Positions 33,201-43,077 of a DNA stretch of 64,000 nt are shown piece by piece. Positions within the stretch are counted from its first letter, which is position 1. The number at the start of each line of letters is the position of its first letter. This DNA comes from Anastatus disparis (taxonomy: Eukaryota > Arthropoda > Insecta > Hymenoptera > Eupelmidae). The translations under genes and the position numbers were made by a program. The stretch spans positions 434,001-498,000 of the forward strand of contig JAFFSR010000308.1 of the NCBI GenBank assembly GCA_017163975.1, in the 5' to 3' direction. The notes under the pieces are model-generated. The model made no database searches. It worked only from the letters and a program-made list of their open reading frames with translations, and was not told the origin of the DNA.

Positions 33201-33238
33201 TATAAAAGATCATTGATGAACTACCCCGATCATCAGTC
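33201..33238 (+). promoter_or_regulatory. TATA box plus initiator for the next gene
   Basis: TATAAAAG (33201-33208) is followed by TCAGTC (33233-33238), a strong arthropod initiator, with 34 bases from the first T to the initiator A. The ATG at 33290 follows after a 55-base leader. The preceding 130 bases are the only real gap in the capsid gene block. Confidence 0.65.
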
Positions 33239-33289
33239 TCTTTCCGAAGTCTTAATCTGTACAGTGAAAGAGGTCAAAAAAGTAAAGTC

Positions 33290-33991
33290 ATGGATTTCGT
33301 CATTGATATTCAAGGTCTAAAAGATCGGGACAATAAATTTTTTCCAAAGGAAGTGGCGGTACTCAGTTTAAAAACTAGAGTTTTCTCCCACTGGATTGTG
33401 AAATCACCACATAATTTCTCTGAATTACCATCGGGAGTAAAACGGAGCAACGAATTCGTCATAAATCATCATCATGGTATTCAATGGATAGAAGGCGATG
33501 TTTCTATTGATGAACTGCTACTCAATTTATACAACATTGCAAAAATAGCTGTAAAAATCTATACTAGAGGTTACGAAAAAGCAAAGTATCTAGAAGCAGC
33601 CATGTCACGAGAAATCATCAATCTAGAAATATACTCACCATCATTCAATGAACTCTTTACAAGATATCATAAGGCTGGATTTTCATGTGTCACTCATAGT
33701 ACAAAAGATAAGTATAAAAGAGCTGTATGTGCCCTCAATCAGGCATATATTCTGAGGAAGTGGTTGCATACGAAACTATCATTGTGTATTACATCTGACA
33801 ACATCAACGACAATCCATTGAGGTTAAGCGATACACTTTTTGAACGTTTAAAAGCACGTAGGTTAGCTCGCGCAGTTGCCGATGGAGGTATGGATGAAGT
33901 TGATCGTCCGTCATCACCAAGAGATTCCATCAAGGCAATGAAAGATAACAATTCGGAAGTATATGAAGATTATGAAGATGACGAACAATGA
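33290..33991 (+). CDS. Unknown Polinton protein, possible RNase H-like fold
   Basis: The frame has 233 codons and is intact. It begins MDFVIDIQGLKDRDNKFFPK, then KEVAVLSLKTRVFSHWIVKS, HHGIQWIEGD and VKIYTRGYEKAKYLE, and it ends in an acidic tail (SEVYEDYEDDEQ). The first strand with D-x-Q followed by 'K-E-x-A' and later 'Y-x-x-G-x-E-K' resembles exonuclease/RNase H-like proteins seen in insect mobile elements, but the later acidic residues are not clear enough to claim activity. It has its own promoter. Its TGA overlaps the next ATG (ATGA), so it is translationally coupled to the protease. Confidence 0.6.
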   Translation: MDFVIDIQGLKDRDNKFFPKEVAVLSLKTRVFSHWIVKSPHNFSELPSGVKRSNEFVINHHHGIQWIEGDVSIDELLLNLYNIAKIAVKIYTRGYEKAKYLEAAMSREIINLEIYSPSFNELFTRYHKAGFSCVTHSTKDKYKRAVCALNQAYILRKWLHTKLSLCITSDNINDNPLRLSDTLFERLKARRLARAVADGGMDEVDRPSSPRDSIKAMKDNNSEVYEDYEDDEQ

Positions 33992-34521
33992 ATACTCGTC
34001 AAATAATCAAAGCTCTTAGTACAGTCAACGCTAGAACTGTAGGTGTATATGCTGCAGATCGGATTCCGAACATTCTCGAACTTCCAGCAGCTATAGTTGC
34101 AAACGTAGACGATCATACAAAAGGTGGATCTCATTGGATTGCTATATACATAAATAAAAATGGCATTGGAACCTACTTTGACAGCTACGGATTGCCACCA
34201 TTCTCATCACATCATCTCGATAGACTCAAAAGAAATTGTGTGCGATACGAATGGAATAAGCAACGAATGCAAAGCTACAATTCGCAAGTTTGCGGTCAAT
34301 ATTGTATTATGTTTTTATATCATATGTCTCATTTTCATAATTTACGTACGTTTTGTAGTAAGTTTTCAAGAGATTCCAAAAAGAACGATAATTTAGTTAT
34401 AAAATTTTATAATAAATTAACAAAGAACAAAATTAAACGTAAAAAATCTGTAAAAGCTTTTAGTAACGAACGTTCACTAGGTTTTGGCTTTTGTAATCAA
34501 ACATGTACTTCGAGAATATAA
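33988..34521 (+). CDS. Adenain/Ulp1-type cysteine protease (P1)
   Basis: This is the maturation protease of Polinton virions. It is 177 residues long with the catalytic set His49 (KGGSHWIAIYI), Asp65 (TYFDSYG), Gln100 and Cys106 (SQVCGQYCIMFLYH), in the order and spacing of the C5/C48 clan. The C-terminal tail is Lys-rich (KKNDNLVIKF; NKIKRKKSVK). Its ATG overlaps the upstream stop by one base (ATGA). All catalytic positions are present, so the gene looks functional. Confidence 0.9.
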   Translation: MNTRQIIKALSTVNARTVGVYAADRIPNILELPAAIVANVDDHTKGGSHWIAIYINKNGIGTYFDSYGLPPFSSHHLDRLKRNCVRYEWNKQRMQSYNSQVCGQYCIMFLYHMSHFHNLRTFCSKFSRDSKKNDNLVIKFYNKLTKNKIKRKKSVKAFSNERSLGFGFCNQTCTSRI

Positions 34522-35326
34522 TATTAAATTTATCATCATTGTAACATGAAATTTATATACAATAAATATTAATCAAATGTACATTTCTCGTCGCAATAAT
34601 TATTTACCTACACCTTATCCTTTCCATATTGTTATTATTTAAAAATATTTAACTTATCATTTCACAGAGAAAATATATTTATTCTATGAATTTCCGTTAT
34701 ACAATTTTTTATAATATAATCCTATTTATTTAAACTTATTTAATGCATAAATATAATATTTTAATAACAAAGGAAATAAAATATATTTGATATACGTTAC
34801 ATATTATTTAAATATTATATGACATCAAAGTTAGGAATAGAATCTTTTAGCGGTTTATGATGAAATATAAATCTCAAGTAAAAATATGATGAAATGTAAA
34901 CCTCTTATTTCTCTTATCGGTGAAATATAATATTGTATACCGTGATATCACTATTGACAAAGGGTACTAAAATTTTTGTCAGGTTATGCCAAAATACGGT
35001 TTAACAGGAAATGATATAATGTGACCGTTATATTTTACTTATCAATGAAATATAATATTACATACTACGGAATAACTTGTGACATTTGAATCTTTTTATT
35101 TCGGACAGGATGTGATTAAATACATGTCTCAACAGGAGATGATAAAATATAAGCGTTATAACTTGATTTTCGAGAAATCATAATATTTCATTCTTCGAAA
35201 ACAATGCCGAATCGTTGAATCTTTTACATATTATCTTTCATAATAAACATGATATTCTTGGAAAAAGAATATAGAACGATACATTCTTTCCCCCCACATG
35301 GTTTTTAATGTGGTAGGGATTAGGAA
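34522..35326. other. Non-coding P1 segment with a repeated GATGAAATATAA-like motif
   Basis: There is no gene. Variants of (A/G)(A/G)TGAAATATAA recur at about 34858, 34887, 34921 and 35043, and a form with TAAAATATAA at about 35142. The segment separates the late-type virion genes from the small unknown genes and could hold terminators or enhancers. Confidence 0.5.
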
Positions 35327-35362
35327 TATAAAGAACAAGCGAAACCTCAAGTCAGATCAGTT
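35327..35362 (+). promoter_or_regulatory. TATA box plus initiator
   Basis: TATAAAG (35327-35333) and TCAGTT (35357-35362) lie 32 bases apart, measured first T to initiator A. The ATG of the following gene is at 35449, giving a leader of about 90 bases. Confidence 0.55.
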
Positions 35363-35448
35363 CCAGTTCAGACACAAATCAAGTAATACTCGGTTATACG
35401 TAAATCGACAATTTTATTTCTCTCTCAAGTTATACACAATAATCAAAT

Positions 35449-36268
35449 ATGGCGCAATCAACGAGTGGCAATTGCCGTGACAATAACCGCTTAAAAGAGC
35501 ATAGTATACCTTTAGATAGTATGCTCTTGTCGACAACATATTCTCTCAACAAGTCGCAGACCAAACGTGCAGCTGTTGGTTTACAATATGAAGGTGGATA
35601 TTACAAACCTTGCGTAAAGATATCGACAAATACTTCATCCAAATGGATTAATTTTGATATCAATGCCTGGAGACTATTGAAAAATCATTTTGACTTGATC
35701 AACACTTATTTTCAAGAGAGTTACGTATTCAAAACTGAATACGGAAATCCATCGAAACTTTATTTAGAGAACCCCGATCTTTTATTTACGACATCATACC
35801 ATACAAAAACCATTGTGCTCGAGGAAAGAGCAGTATTTCGATGAAGAGCAAAGTGAATCACCTAATAAAAAAAGGAAATCTATGTACCAAACGCCTTCAA
35901 CCTGCTTGCAAAAAGTCTCTTTTGATGGTCTTAAGCTCGCAGTGCCTTGTATAGATGAACATCTGGTACAATTAGAACGTTTTGCAGGAAAAGTCAACAG
36001 AATTATCGACTACATCCAAGAATACCTTAAGGAACAGTTCAAGAAAGATAGCGAGGAAGATGTAAGGTCATCTATATTGAAAACCTTTACTAATTTTAAT
36101 CAATATTATAGTGTAAAAATTCACGATGTAACAACTTTTGCTTTAACAAAAATGCTTGACGATAAAGATTTAGATAAATCTACATTGAATATTGTAATTT
36201 TAGAAATTAGTGCTTATACTTTACCATACATTTACAACGATTTGTATGTTTTCATGTATGATCCTTAA
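35449..36268 (+). pseudogene. Conserved Polinton protein of unknown function, one frameshift
   Basis: The first frame (35449-35844) carries SLNKSQTKRAAVGLQYEGGY, a strand-rich region (KPCVKISTNTSSKWINFDIN) and LFTTSYHTKTIVLEER. The second (35813-36268) continues with a nuclear-localisation-like cluster (NKKRKSMYQT), then CLQKVSFDGLKLAVPCIDEH and a long helical tail. One single-base change at about 35815-35845 joins them, making about 270 residues. The two parts fit one gene because spacing and strand agree and the frames overlap. The function is unknown. The N-terminal 'KRAA-x-x-LQY' pattern recurs in insect Polintons by my recollection, which is not a database result. Confidence 0.55.
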
Positions 36269-36296
36269 TCTAAATTGAGATGTAAATATAATAAAA

Positions 36297-36500
36297 ATGA
36301 AGCGTGTACATTTCAAGGAAGGTAAACCATCTATTAAAATTATGTATGTGTGGCCTTATGCAAGTCAAAGTGCGCGACGTGGTGAATGGGAACAAATAGG
36401 TCGTGACAGAGAAAGATTTGGAATGAGAATTGAAAGAATGAAATCCGTTATCCAACCTGTATTATTAAAAAAATATAATGAATACTTAATCAATAAATAA
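36297..36500 (+). CDS. Small Polinton protein, 67 residues
   Basis: An intact short frame lies 28 bp after the previous stop. It is basic and helical: VHFKEGKPSIKIMYVWPYAS then RGEWEQIGRDRERFGMRIER. The Trp/Tyr-rich start followed by a charged helix looks like real coding sequence rather than chance in such AT-rich DNA. The function is unknown. Confidence 0.5.
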   Translation: MKRVHFKEGKPSIKIMYVWPYASQSARRGEWEQIGRDRERFGMRIERMKSVIQPVLLKKYNEYLINK

Positions 36501-36634
36501 TTAATGCGCGATTATTATTTTATTATATTTGTATTACAAAAAATTATACATTATTAAAGTTACAAAATACTTAACAAAATGATTTTTTTATTTCATCCCC
36601 TCCACTTTTCCATTTCCAAACATAACATATATAG

Positions 36635-36642
36635 TATAAAAA
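36635..36642 (+). promoter_or_regulatory. TATA box upstream of the 58-residue frame
   Basis: TATAAAAA stands 73 bases before the ATG at 36708. I do not see a good TCAGT initiator at the expected distance. Confidence 0.35.
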
Positions 36643-36707
36643 CTCTTACACTACGTAAAGACTTTTATTTTCATTTCATTACTCATAGAGTATAGTCGAG
36701 ATGAACA

Positions 36708-36884
36708 ATGGGTCAGGTACAAGGAACACAAAAACAACCATCTTACCGAGATACAGATGGAACCATGGAGGAGAGAAAACCTTTGCTCAAAGATGAAAAA
36801 GCTAAAAAAATACAATTTCATACTAATTACTCAACAAATACATATTCATTCCCAAAAACTCAGGGATATAAAAAATATAAATAA
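36708..36884 (+). CDS. Possible small Polinton gene, 58 residues
   Basis: ATG at 36708 opens a short charged frame that begins MGQVQGTQKQPSYRDTDG, continues EERKPLLKDEKAKKIQ, and ends in a Tyr/Lys-rich tail before TAA at 36884. A TATA box lies upstream, and it is the last possible gene before the right terminal repeat. The codon content is more even than in the surrounding DNA. An overlapping ATG seven bases earlier gives only 31 codons. Confidence 0.35.
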   Translation: MGQVQGTQKQPSYRDTDGTMEERKPLLKDEKAKKIQFHTNYSTNTYSFPKTQGYKKYK

Positions 36885-37185
36885 TAATATACTCACCATA
36901 ATTGGTCCTTTTCAGGACCACTAATAAAAAAAACGTAGAAGCTTCTATTTTTTCCTTGAATATATTCTTTGTTTGTGTAAACTTGATGTTATCTTATTCA
37001 CTTATTTTTTGAAAAAATAAATTCTATTTATTCTTTTTTCTCATTTTTTTTTCAATTTAAAATAATTTCAACATATATATACATTTGTTTATAATATTTC
37101 CATAACGTATTTTAATTTAAAAAAAACAATAATATCTACACCTTAACCCGCTATAGCGATGACGTATCCGTCTCGGTATAGTGGA
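36885..37185. other. P1 gap plus an inner copy of the terminal-repeat motif
   Basis: There is no gene. At 37120-37186 it contains a second copy, in the same orientation, of the outermost terminal-repeat sequence (CCCGCTATAGCGATGACGTA ... TATAGTGGACT) that also occurs at 37380-37450. Confidence 0.6.
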
Positions 37186-37818
37186 CTTAAAAATTAAATT
37201 AATAGTTTATTTATATCAGACGAACAATTGAAATAATATTTTATTGCTATCTTAATTGTTTATTTTTATAAATAAGTCATTAACTTAATTGTTTGTTTAT
37301 ACAAATAAAATACTCATTTAATTGTTTGTTTATGTAAACAAATCGTTTCGCTCTCTTTTTAGAAGAGATCATATTTCATAAACAATAATATCTACACCTT
37401 AGCCCGCTATAGCGGTGACGTAATCGTCTCGCTATAGTGAGCTATATACTACTTCAGTCCTTGTCTAATCTAAATTTTCGTTATTATTAATAAATTAGAT
37501 ATTTTTATACGAAAGTAAGGGCATAGCCCAATAGATCTAAGGACGAGCAAACGATCCTATTCTATGAAAAAATATAAAATTTTCATTATTTTTCGAGTGA
37601 GGTCTGAAACGGAAAAACAGTTATCAAATTCAATTATTTTTCCGTTTCAGACCTCACTCGAAAAATAATGAAAATTTTATATTTTTTCATAGAATAGGAT
37701 CGTTTGCTAGTCCTTGAATCTATTGGGCTATGCCCTTACTTTCGTATAAAAATATCTAATTCATTAATAATAACGAAAATTTAAATTAGACAAGGGCAGA
37801 GCTATACGGCCGCCTCTT
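37186..37818. repeat. Right terminal inverted repeat of P1, interrupted by a palindrome
   Basis: It is the reverse complement of 22603-22889 at about 85-90% by eye, from the AATTAATAGTTTATTTATAT end out to CGCCTCTTA. The element at 37458-37796 is inserted near its outer end. Confidence 0.85.
37458..37796. mobile_element. 339-bp near-perfect palindrome inserted in the P1 terminal repeat
   Basis: Two arms of about 157 bp (starting CCTTGTCTAATCTAAATTTT, and its inverse ending AAATTAGACAAGG) are separated by about 15-20 bases. CAG occurs at both borders (37455-37457, 37797-37799) but only once at the matching place in the left repeat. It is a foldback MITE. Confidence 0.88.
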
Positions 37819-37819
37819 A

Positions 37820-38074
37820 ATGATTACATTAAACAACAATCAAATAATAAAAACACCTAAATATGAAGAAGTAGAACTGAAGGAAGTGAAAATTGAGAGA
37901 CCAGTCGTATCGGAACCCATGGTTTTACAGTCTCTTCCAACACGTCCAACACCCTCACCATTATCAGATAAATCACCATATATAACATTACCTTCTAAAA
38001 GTAAATCAACTCCTCCTGAATCAATACATCAAAAACTCAAAGAGATTAGAATATTTAATATTAGTCATGATTAA
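37820..38074 (+). CDS. Possible short proline-rich frame outside P1
   Basis: Eighty-four codons open just beyond the P1 end: a Glu/Lys-rich start (YEEVELKEVKIERPV), then LPTRPTPSPLSDKSPYITLP and SKSKSTPPESI. The composition looks coding, but there is no promoter, partner exon or known family. It could be the tail of a gene interrupted by P1. Confidence 0.25.
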   Translation: MITLNNNQIIKTPKYEEVELKEVKIERPVVSEPMVLQSLPTRPTPSPLSDKSPYITLPSKSKSTPPESIHQKLKEIRIFNISHD

Positions 38075-38984
38075 GCGAATACTAAATTTTGAAAAACCCA
38101 AGATTAACCCATAAATCTCATTCAATACAGTTATAGAGATATATAAAATAAGCAATAATTATAATAAAAATAGAAAAAATAAAACAAAACGATTACGCAT
38201 ATACAAATTGTGAAACAATTTTTTTTTTCATATTTCTGATTAGTCAGCTATGGGAGAAAGTAAATATCATTAATATTAAAAAATATTCAAAGTATGTTTA
38301 TATTAAAAATTTTTCTTTTGACATGAATAAAAATAGGGAAAAGAATTGTTGTAATTAAAATCATGTAATATTTATTCAAATAACTTTAGTAATGTATATA
38401 TAATTGCTTTACTTATATAGAAAAAAATTGAATTTTGTTGTTTACATGTCACAATAGTTTTATTTTGCTGAATCAAGTTTGTTTCATCCTTTTTGGCGTG
38501 TAGGAAGTTGAATGACACCAATCATATGTCGTCATTCATCTACATTTAGTTTTAAATTAGTCTTTTATTATTTTAAATATTTATACATATTATTAAACTT
38601 AAATAATTATAGAAATATTCTATTTCATACATTTTAGTTTTAATTAGCCTTTATATATTATTATTTATTTATTTTAAGTAATTAAGAAACAAAACAAACA
38701 AACAAAAAAGTCTATTATTCAAGACATAATTTATTTTAAATTGAAATAAATTAAGTCAAGTTACTTTTAAATTAAGTTAAATTTGGTAAAAAGAAAAAAG
38801 GAAAGGATTTAAAAAAAACATATAACACATTTTATGATAAAAAAATATATTATATTATTAAAACAGAAAATATATGTATTTGAGTACATATAGTAGAGCA
38901 TTGTATATAAGGCATATATAGTAGACGAGTCTAATTCCATAACTCGTCATTTTCTTATGGTACGGGTCTAAAGTCTATTGGAAT
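38075..38984. other. AT-rich DNA, no supported gene
   Basis: No coding frame or element terminus was recognised in this stretch. Confidence 0.55.
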
Positions 38985-39344
38985 CTATGCGGGTCGTCTC
39001 ACCACGGGATCATCACACAGAATGGAACCTCTCGATACTAGGTTGTGCCCAATATATAAGAAGTATTCATTTCGCACCAGCTCCATCCTCATATAGATCC
39101 CTTGGTCAATTACTACTCGCTGTTCCAAACGGAAAAGGGAACATAAGTCCCAGACATCAAATCCATTGACTATATTATCACCAGATAGCCACATATTTGG
39201 AGATAGTCTTCTAAGTCGTCGTTCAAGACGAGTATAAGACCAATCATCGAACTGTAAAGAAACAAAAAAGAAAAAAAATAATAATAATAAACTATTTTTT
39301 TTTATTTATATATAAGAGTAAATATTACAAATATTCAACTTAAA

Positions 39345-39392
<48 letters not shown>

Positions 39393-39557
39393 TATACATA
39401 TGGAAATAAGATACTTACACATACGGTCTGATAACGCCGACGTGGGTAGTAATAAGTCATGTTTTCGACTATACTCATGTAAAGTAAAATCGAACCTTTT
39501 TAAACAAAACTGAATACATTTACAACCAATCATATTACAACAATTGATTTCAGTCAT
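38985..39557 (-). other. Possible two-exon gene of unknown function
   Basis: A first exon (39419-39557) starts at ATG with MTEINCCNMIGCKCIQFCLK and ends at a GTAAGT donor. A second (38985-39251) follows a TTTCTTTACAG acceptor and reads FDDWSYTRLERRLRRLSPNM, then VNGFDVWDLCSLFRLEQRVV, to a TAG. Both exons look protein-like, but the splice phases do not match directly, so an extra exon, a sequencing error or a broken gene must be assumed. The intron contains a (TA)n tract at 39348-39388. I recognise no family. Confidence 0.35.
39348..39388. repeat. (TA)n microsatellite
   Basis: About 40 bases of uninterrupted TA dinucleotide lie within the putative intron. A shorter (TA)n lies near 42785-42802. 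Confidence 0.95.
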
Positions 39558-39792
39558 AATTTCTTTTTGTCAAATTGCAAATAACTCAACGAAATCATGT
39601 CGCCCATTAAGATTTGCAAATTTCTTTTTACTTATAAGAACAAAAGAAAAACCTTTATAACTGTACTTAGTTTATAAGAAATTTTTATTTTTGTAAATTG
39701 TTCAATAACTATTATTTTCATTTTTTGTTTTTCGTGCCGATAAACAACATCTTGAGCCCCAAGGTGTTACGTCACGACGTATCTTTTATTTC

Positions 39793-41049
39793 TTTCATTT
39801 ATAATTTAAAAGTATCTTTTCATGCCATGAACTAATTAAAACAGTTATTGAACAATAAAGGAATCTGTCAAGCTAAACAGAAAAAGCGAAACAGTAAAGA
39901 AACTCGAAGTTTAATATTGGTCAATAAAACTCTTTAGTTAGCAGAATTATAAAATTAAGTAGTTCAAATCGACAACACGTATTTCGAAATTACTAAACGA
40001 ATCCTAAAATCATTATGAAACATTAAAATTTAAGAAAAATTTAGCAATGAAAATTGATGTAAAAGATAATAAATCTCATAAACAAATATGAGTATAAAAA
40101 GCCGAATGAAACAAATGACATTCGGACACTACCCCAGGATTCTTATTGGTACTAAGTTACACGTCCTGTAAAAATCGCACTTTAAATCAAAGTTATAATC
40201 AATTCCATATTTATATTTTATACACGTGTCAAATAAATCTTTATAAAGTTTCAAGTCTAATTAACTCGAGTCTTATTCAAATCGTGCCTATGTATTCCTT
40301 GTCTACACATATCCAGCCTTCAACTACTCAATTCAACAAAAGGTAAGAATATTCAATTTATAAGTATGTTAAAACAATTATCTTTCAATACATTTAATAG
40401 TGAGAGTGATTTCACTCAATTAAGGATACCGTCTACCTTGAAAACTATTTCTTTCATTATGCAATTTAATTAGTCTCCTTTTTTATATTGAAATATACAT
40501 TAAAATCATCAAGAAATTGCTCTACATAGTTTCAAATAGTGAATTTTATTCTAATAATTGAGAAATATGTGTAAAAATTCAGTGAAAATTAGACTTTCTT
40601 TAAATGACTTCTGGCGATGAACTTTTCAATTTTCAGACATGGAGATATATATTCAAATATACAAAATAAAAATAATTGTGGTGCAAAATTTTTCGAAGTC
40701 AAAAATAAGAGAATTTATAATCCATTATAACAATTATAACAATTATTTATTTAATAAAATGATATTATCATATGTTTTATCTAGCAAAGTTTCAAAAAAG
40801 TATGTTCGACCTTATCGGATTATAAATCTGCACCACAATTTTGTTGCTAATATACGATCAAAGAAAAATATAAAATTTCAACTTGATTGGAACAATATTT
40901 CATCGCCATAACTATTTTGAATTTAAGAAAATAAATTAAATAATTAATTTTGAGAAAAACAACATTTTTTGCAACAATTTTCAGAACACAATTTAGATAT
41001 TGAATTTATTTATTTCAATACTGAACACATCATTTTTCTTTTTTACTTG
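39793..41049. other. AT-rich DNA, no supported gene
   Basis: Open frames at 40146-40346 and 40639-40911 are low-complexity Ile/Asn/Lys/Tyr-rich and unsupported. Confidence 0.5.
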
Positions 41050-42320
41050 TACATTTTCTAATCTTCTTTACTTTTTCAACTCTTTCAGATTGGTCCTGAG
41101 GTCTAAAAAAAATTATAATAATCAAAAGTTGTAATATTAAATGATTAGGTTTAATCTTACTGTAAAATTTTTTAATCTTACTGTATTTTCACAACCCATA
41201 TGGAATTCTCTAACAGCCATAATTACAGCAATTTCTAATTTATTCTTTGATTCAAAAGTATTCTTGCTGCACTTTGACTAAATTATGTGATGAAGACTTT
41301 CATTAGCATTCTGCGTACCACCTTTTATACATTTTCGAAGCAACTCTACATCGCTGAATTTTTTATATACAGGTCTGATGTATTCGATAACAAGATGATT
41401 TATTTTTGTTCATGTACTAGTGTGACTGGGTGGCTCTTGTCCTTATGAAACAGCTCTATGAACCAGACGAACCATCAAAGTTTAGTTGACACGTACCACT
41501 GCTTTTATGTGTACCCACTCTTTGAATTCTTCACTTTCAGGTTGCAATGTCCTTTTTTTACTTTCACAAATATTACAGTATTTTGACAAAATCTCATAAT
41601 CTATTACTAAACCGGTGTATAATTCAATGACAAAGCCTATACCATATAATAAGGTGAATCCTCATTTCTGCCAAGTACCATCATACGTACATGTATAGTC
41701 AATAATACTATCATCATCGAGACTTTTATCTAAAGCGAAATAATGTTCACTTACCTTCTTTCTTGATTCTAATAACATTTGTTGCTTGAGTCTGTTATAG
41801 TCATTTATCACATTTGGCAATATTTTATAAAAAGTTTTTTTAGACATAACATTCATGCCTATACCCATACAAAATTTTTGTAAACCAGCATAACCTAATC
41901 CCATTATGATCACACTTTCAATAATTTTTTTGTTCACATGAAATGTTTTTTTCTCATCAACACGTGGGCATGAATGAAATCCTTTTATAGTTTTTCACAT
42001 TCACCACATATAATATTTAGTTTTGTTGCAAGTCCATTCGACTCTAAAACTCTAATACTAAGAGAATTTTGTTTACACATTGCACACAACACTTCAGAAA
42101 CCAAATTATTCAATTGTTTTTTTGTGCACTAACACATATTCAAAACTTTCATCGTTATTTTGATCTTTGGTCCAGCTTTTAATAAAACTTTGAAGTTTTT
42201 CTCACTTGTAGTTTTTTCTTTTTTGTCATTTAAATTTTTATGTTTCCCCTTCATTTTCCTCGATTTTGCTTTCCTCCTCTTTTAGTATTTTAAATTTTCG
42301 ATGCGATTCATTGTTAGATG
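41050..42320 (-). pseudogene. Mutator-like (MULE) transposase relic
   Basis: The best frame (41662-41937) reads IIMGLGYAGLQKFCMGIGMN, VMSKKTFYKILPN and later IIDYTCTYDGTWQK. This is the signature of the insect/invertebrate Mutator-like transposase N-terminal region, where the 'DGTWQ' Asp is a catalytic candidate. After a stop, coding-like sequence continues (GLVIDYEILSKYCNICESKK, with the expected CxxC). Upstream, LNIICGECEKL matches the preceding CxxC zinc-binding part. Several stops and shifts break it. Confidence 0.7.
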
Positions 42321-43077
42321 ATCGATTTATTATTTAAAAACATAAAATGGACATGAAAAAGAATTTGTAGCTAAATATTCTGTTACAGTGTTATGTCAAC
42401 AAATATAGACATATGCACAGAAGCATATCTATACAGTACTAATATACACAGACTGTATATCTATACAGTACTAATATATAGATATACTAACAATGTAAAA
42501 GCTGGGGGGATAACTTGCCTTAAAATTTTGTACGCGTCTGGTCTTCTATAAACGTCTATATTCTTTGGTTATGTTTACATCTATTCATATGCACTATAAT
42601 ATTTATTTTGATCAAGTCTTATTGCGTGACGTTACAGATGTTCTACTTAGCTAATTACATAAAATGTTCTGCTCTTTTGTATTTTCTTATGATTGATTGA
42701 ATTAAATTAGCCAAATGAATTAGTCAACAGTATGCAGGTGTATGAAAATTGATTGCATAAATTATAAACAATTAGCGCAATCAATATATATATATATATA
42801 TATACTTTCTACGTGTATGAAGTTGAATATTACATATTACATAAAAGTAAAAATTATTTAAAATTATTTTCGTTTGCAACAATATTGCCGTGAAATAACA
42901 ATATCAATAAAATATTGATTTTTTTGTTTTTGTAGAATAGTGACTGAAAAAATAATTCTTAGGGCATATAATATGATTTTTCTTGTAGGTTTTTACCTAC
43001 AGAATGAAAATTCTTAATAATCTCAAAACTGAAAATTTCAAAATTTTTGATCGATTTTTTGGGTAGACGGAATCCTT
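42321..43077. other. AT-rich DNA, no supported gene
   Basis: Short duplications are present (for example CTATACAGTACTAATATA near 42430 and 42460) and a (TA)n tract near 42785. No gene is present. Confidence 0.55.

Larger units (their letters stand above)
22603..37818 (+). mobile_element. Polinton/Maverick element P1
   Basis: Long terminal inverted repeats flank a compact block of virus-like genes. In order these are a zinc-finger gene (minus), truncated protein-primed DNA polymerase, A32-type ATPase, small Lys-rich protein, conserved unknown, retroviral-type integrase with chromodomain, penton-like, basic core-like, major-capsid-like, unknown, adenain-type protease, and several small unknowns. 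This combination of integrase, packaging ATPase, capsid and cysteine protease defines Polintons. The size (about 15.2 kb) fits the group. Secondary events are a solo LTR at 23665-24513 and a 339-bp palindrome in the right terminal repeat. The exact outer ends and the 6-bp target duplication were not resolved. Confidence 0.92.

Noticed and set aside
22603..37818. Integrated polydnavirus or nudivirus segment
   Set aside because: The gene set (retroviral-type integrase, A32 ATPase, adenain protease, protein-primed polymerase) and long terminal inverted repeats are those of a Polinton. No bracovirus segment motifs or nudivirus genes were seen.
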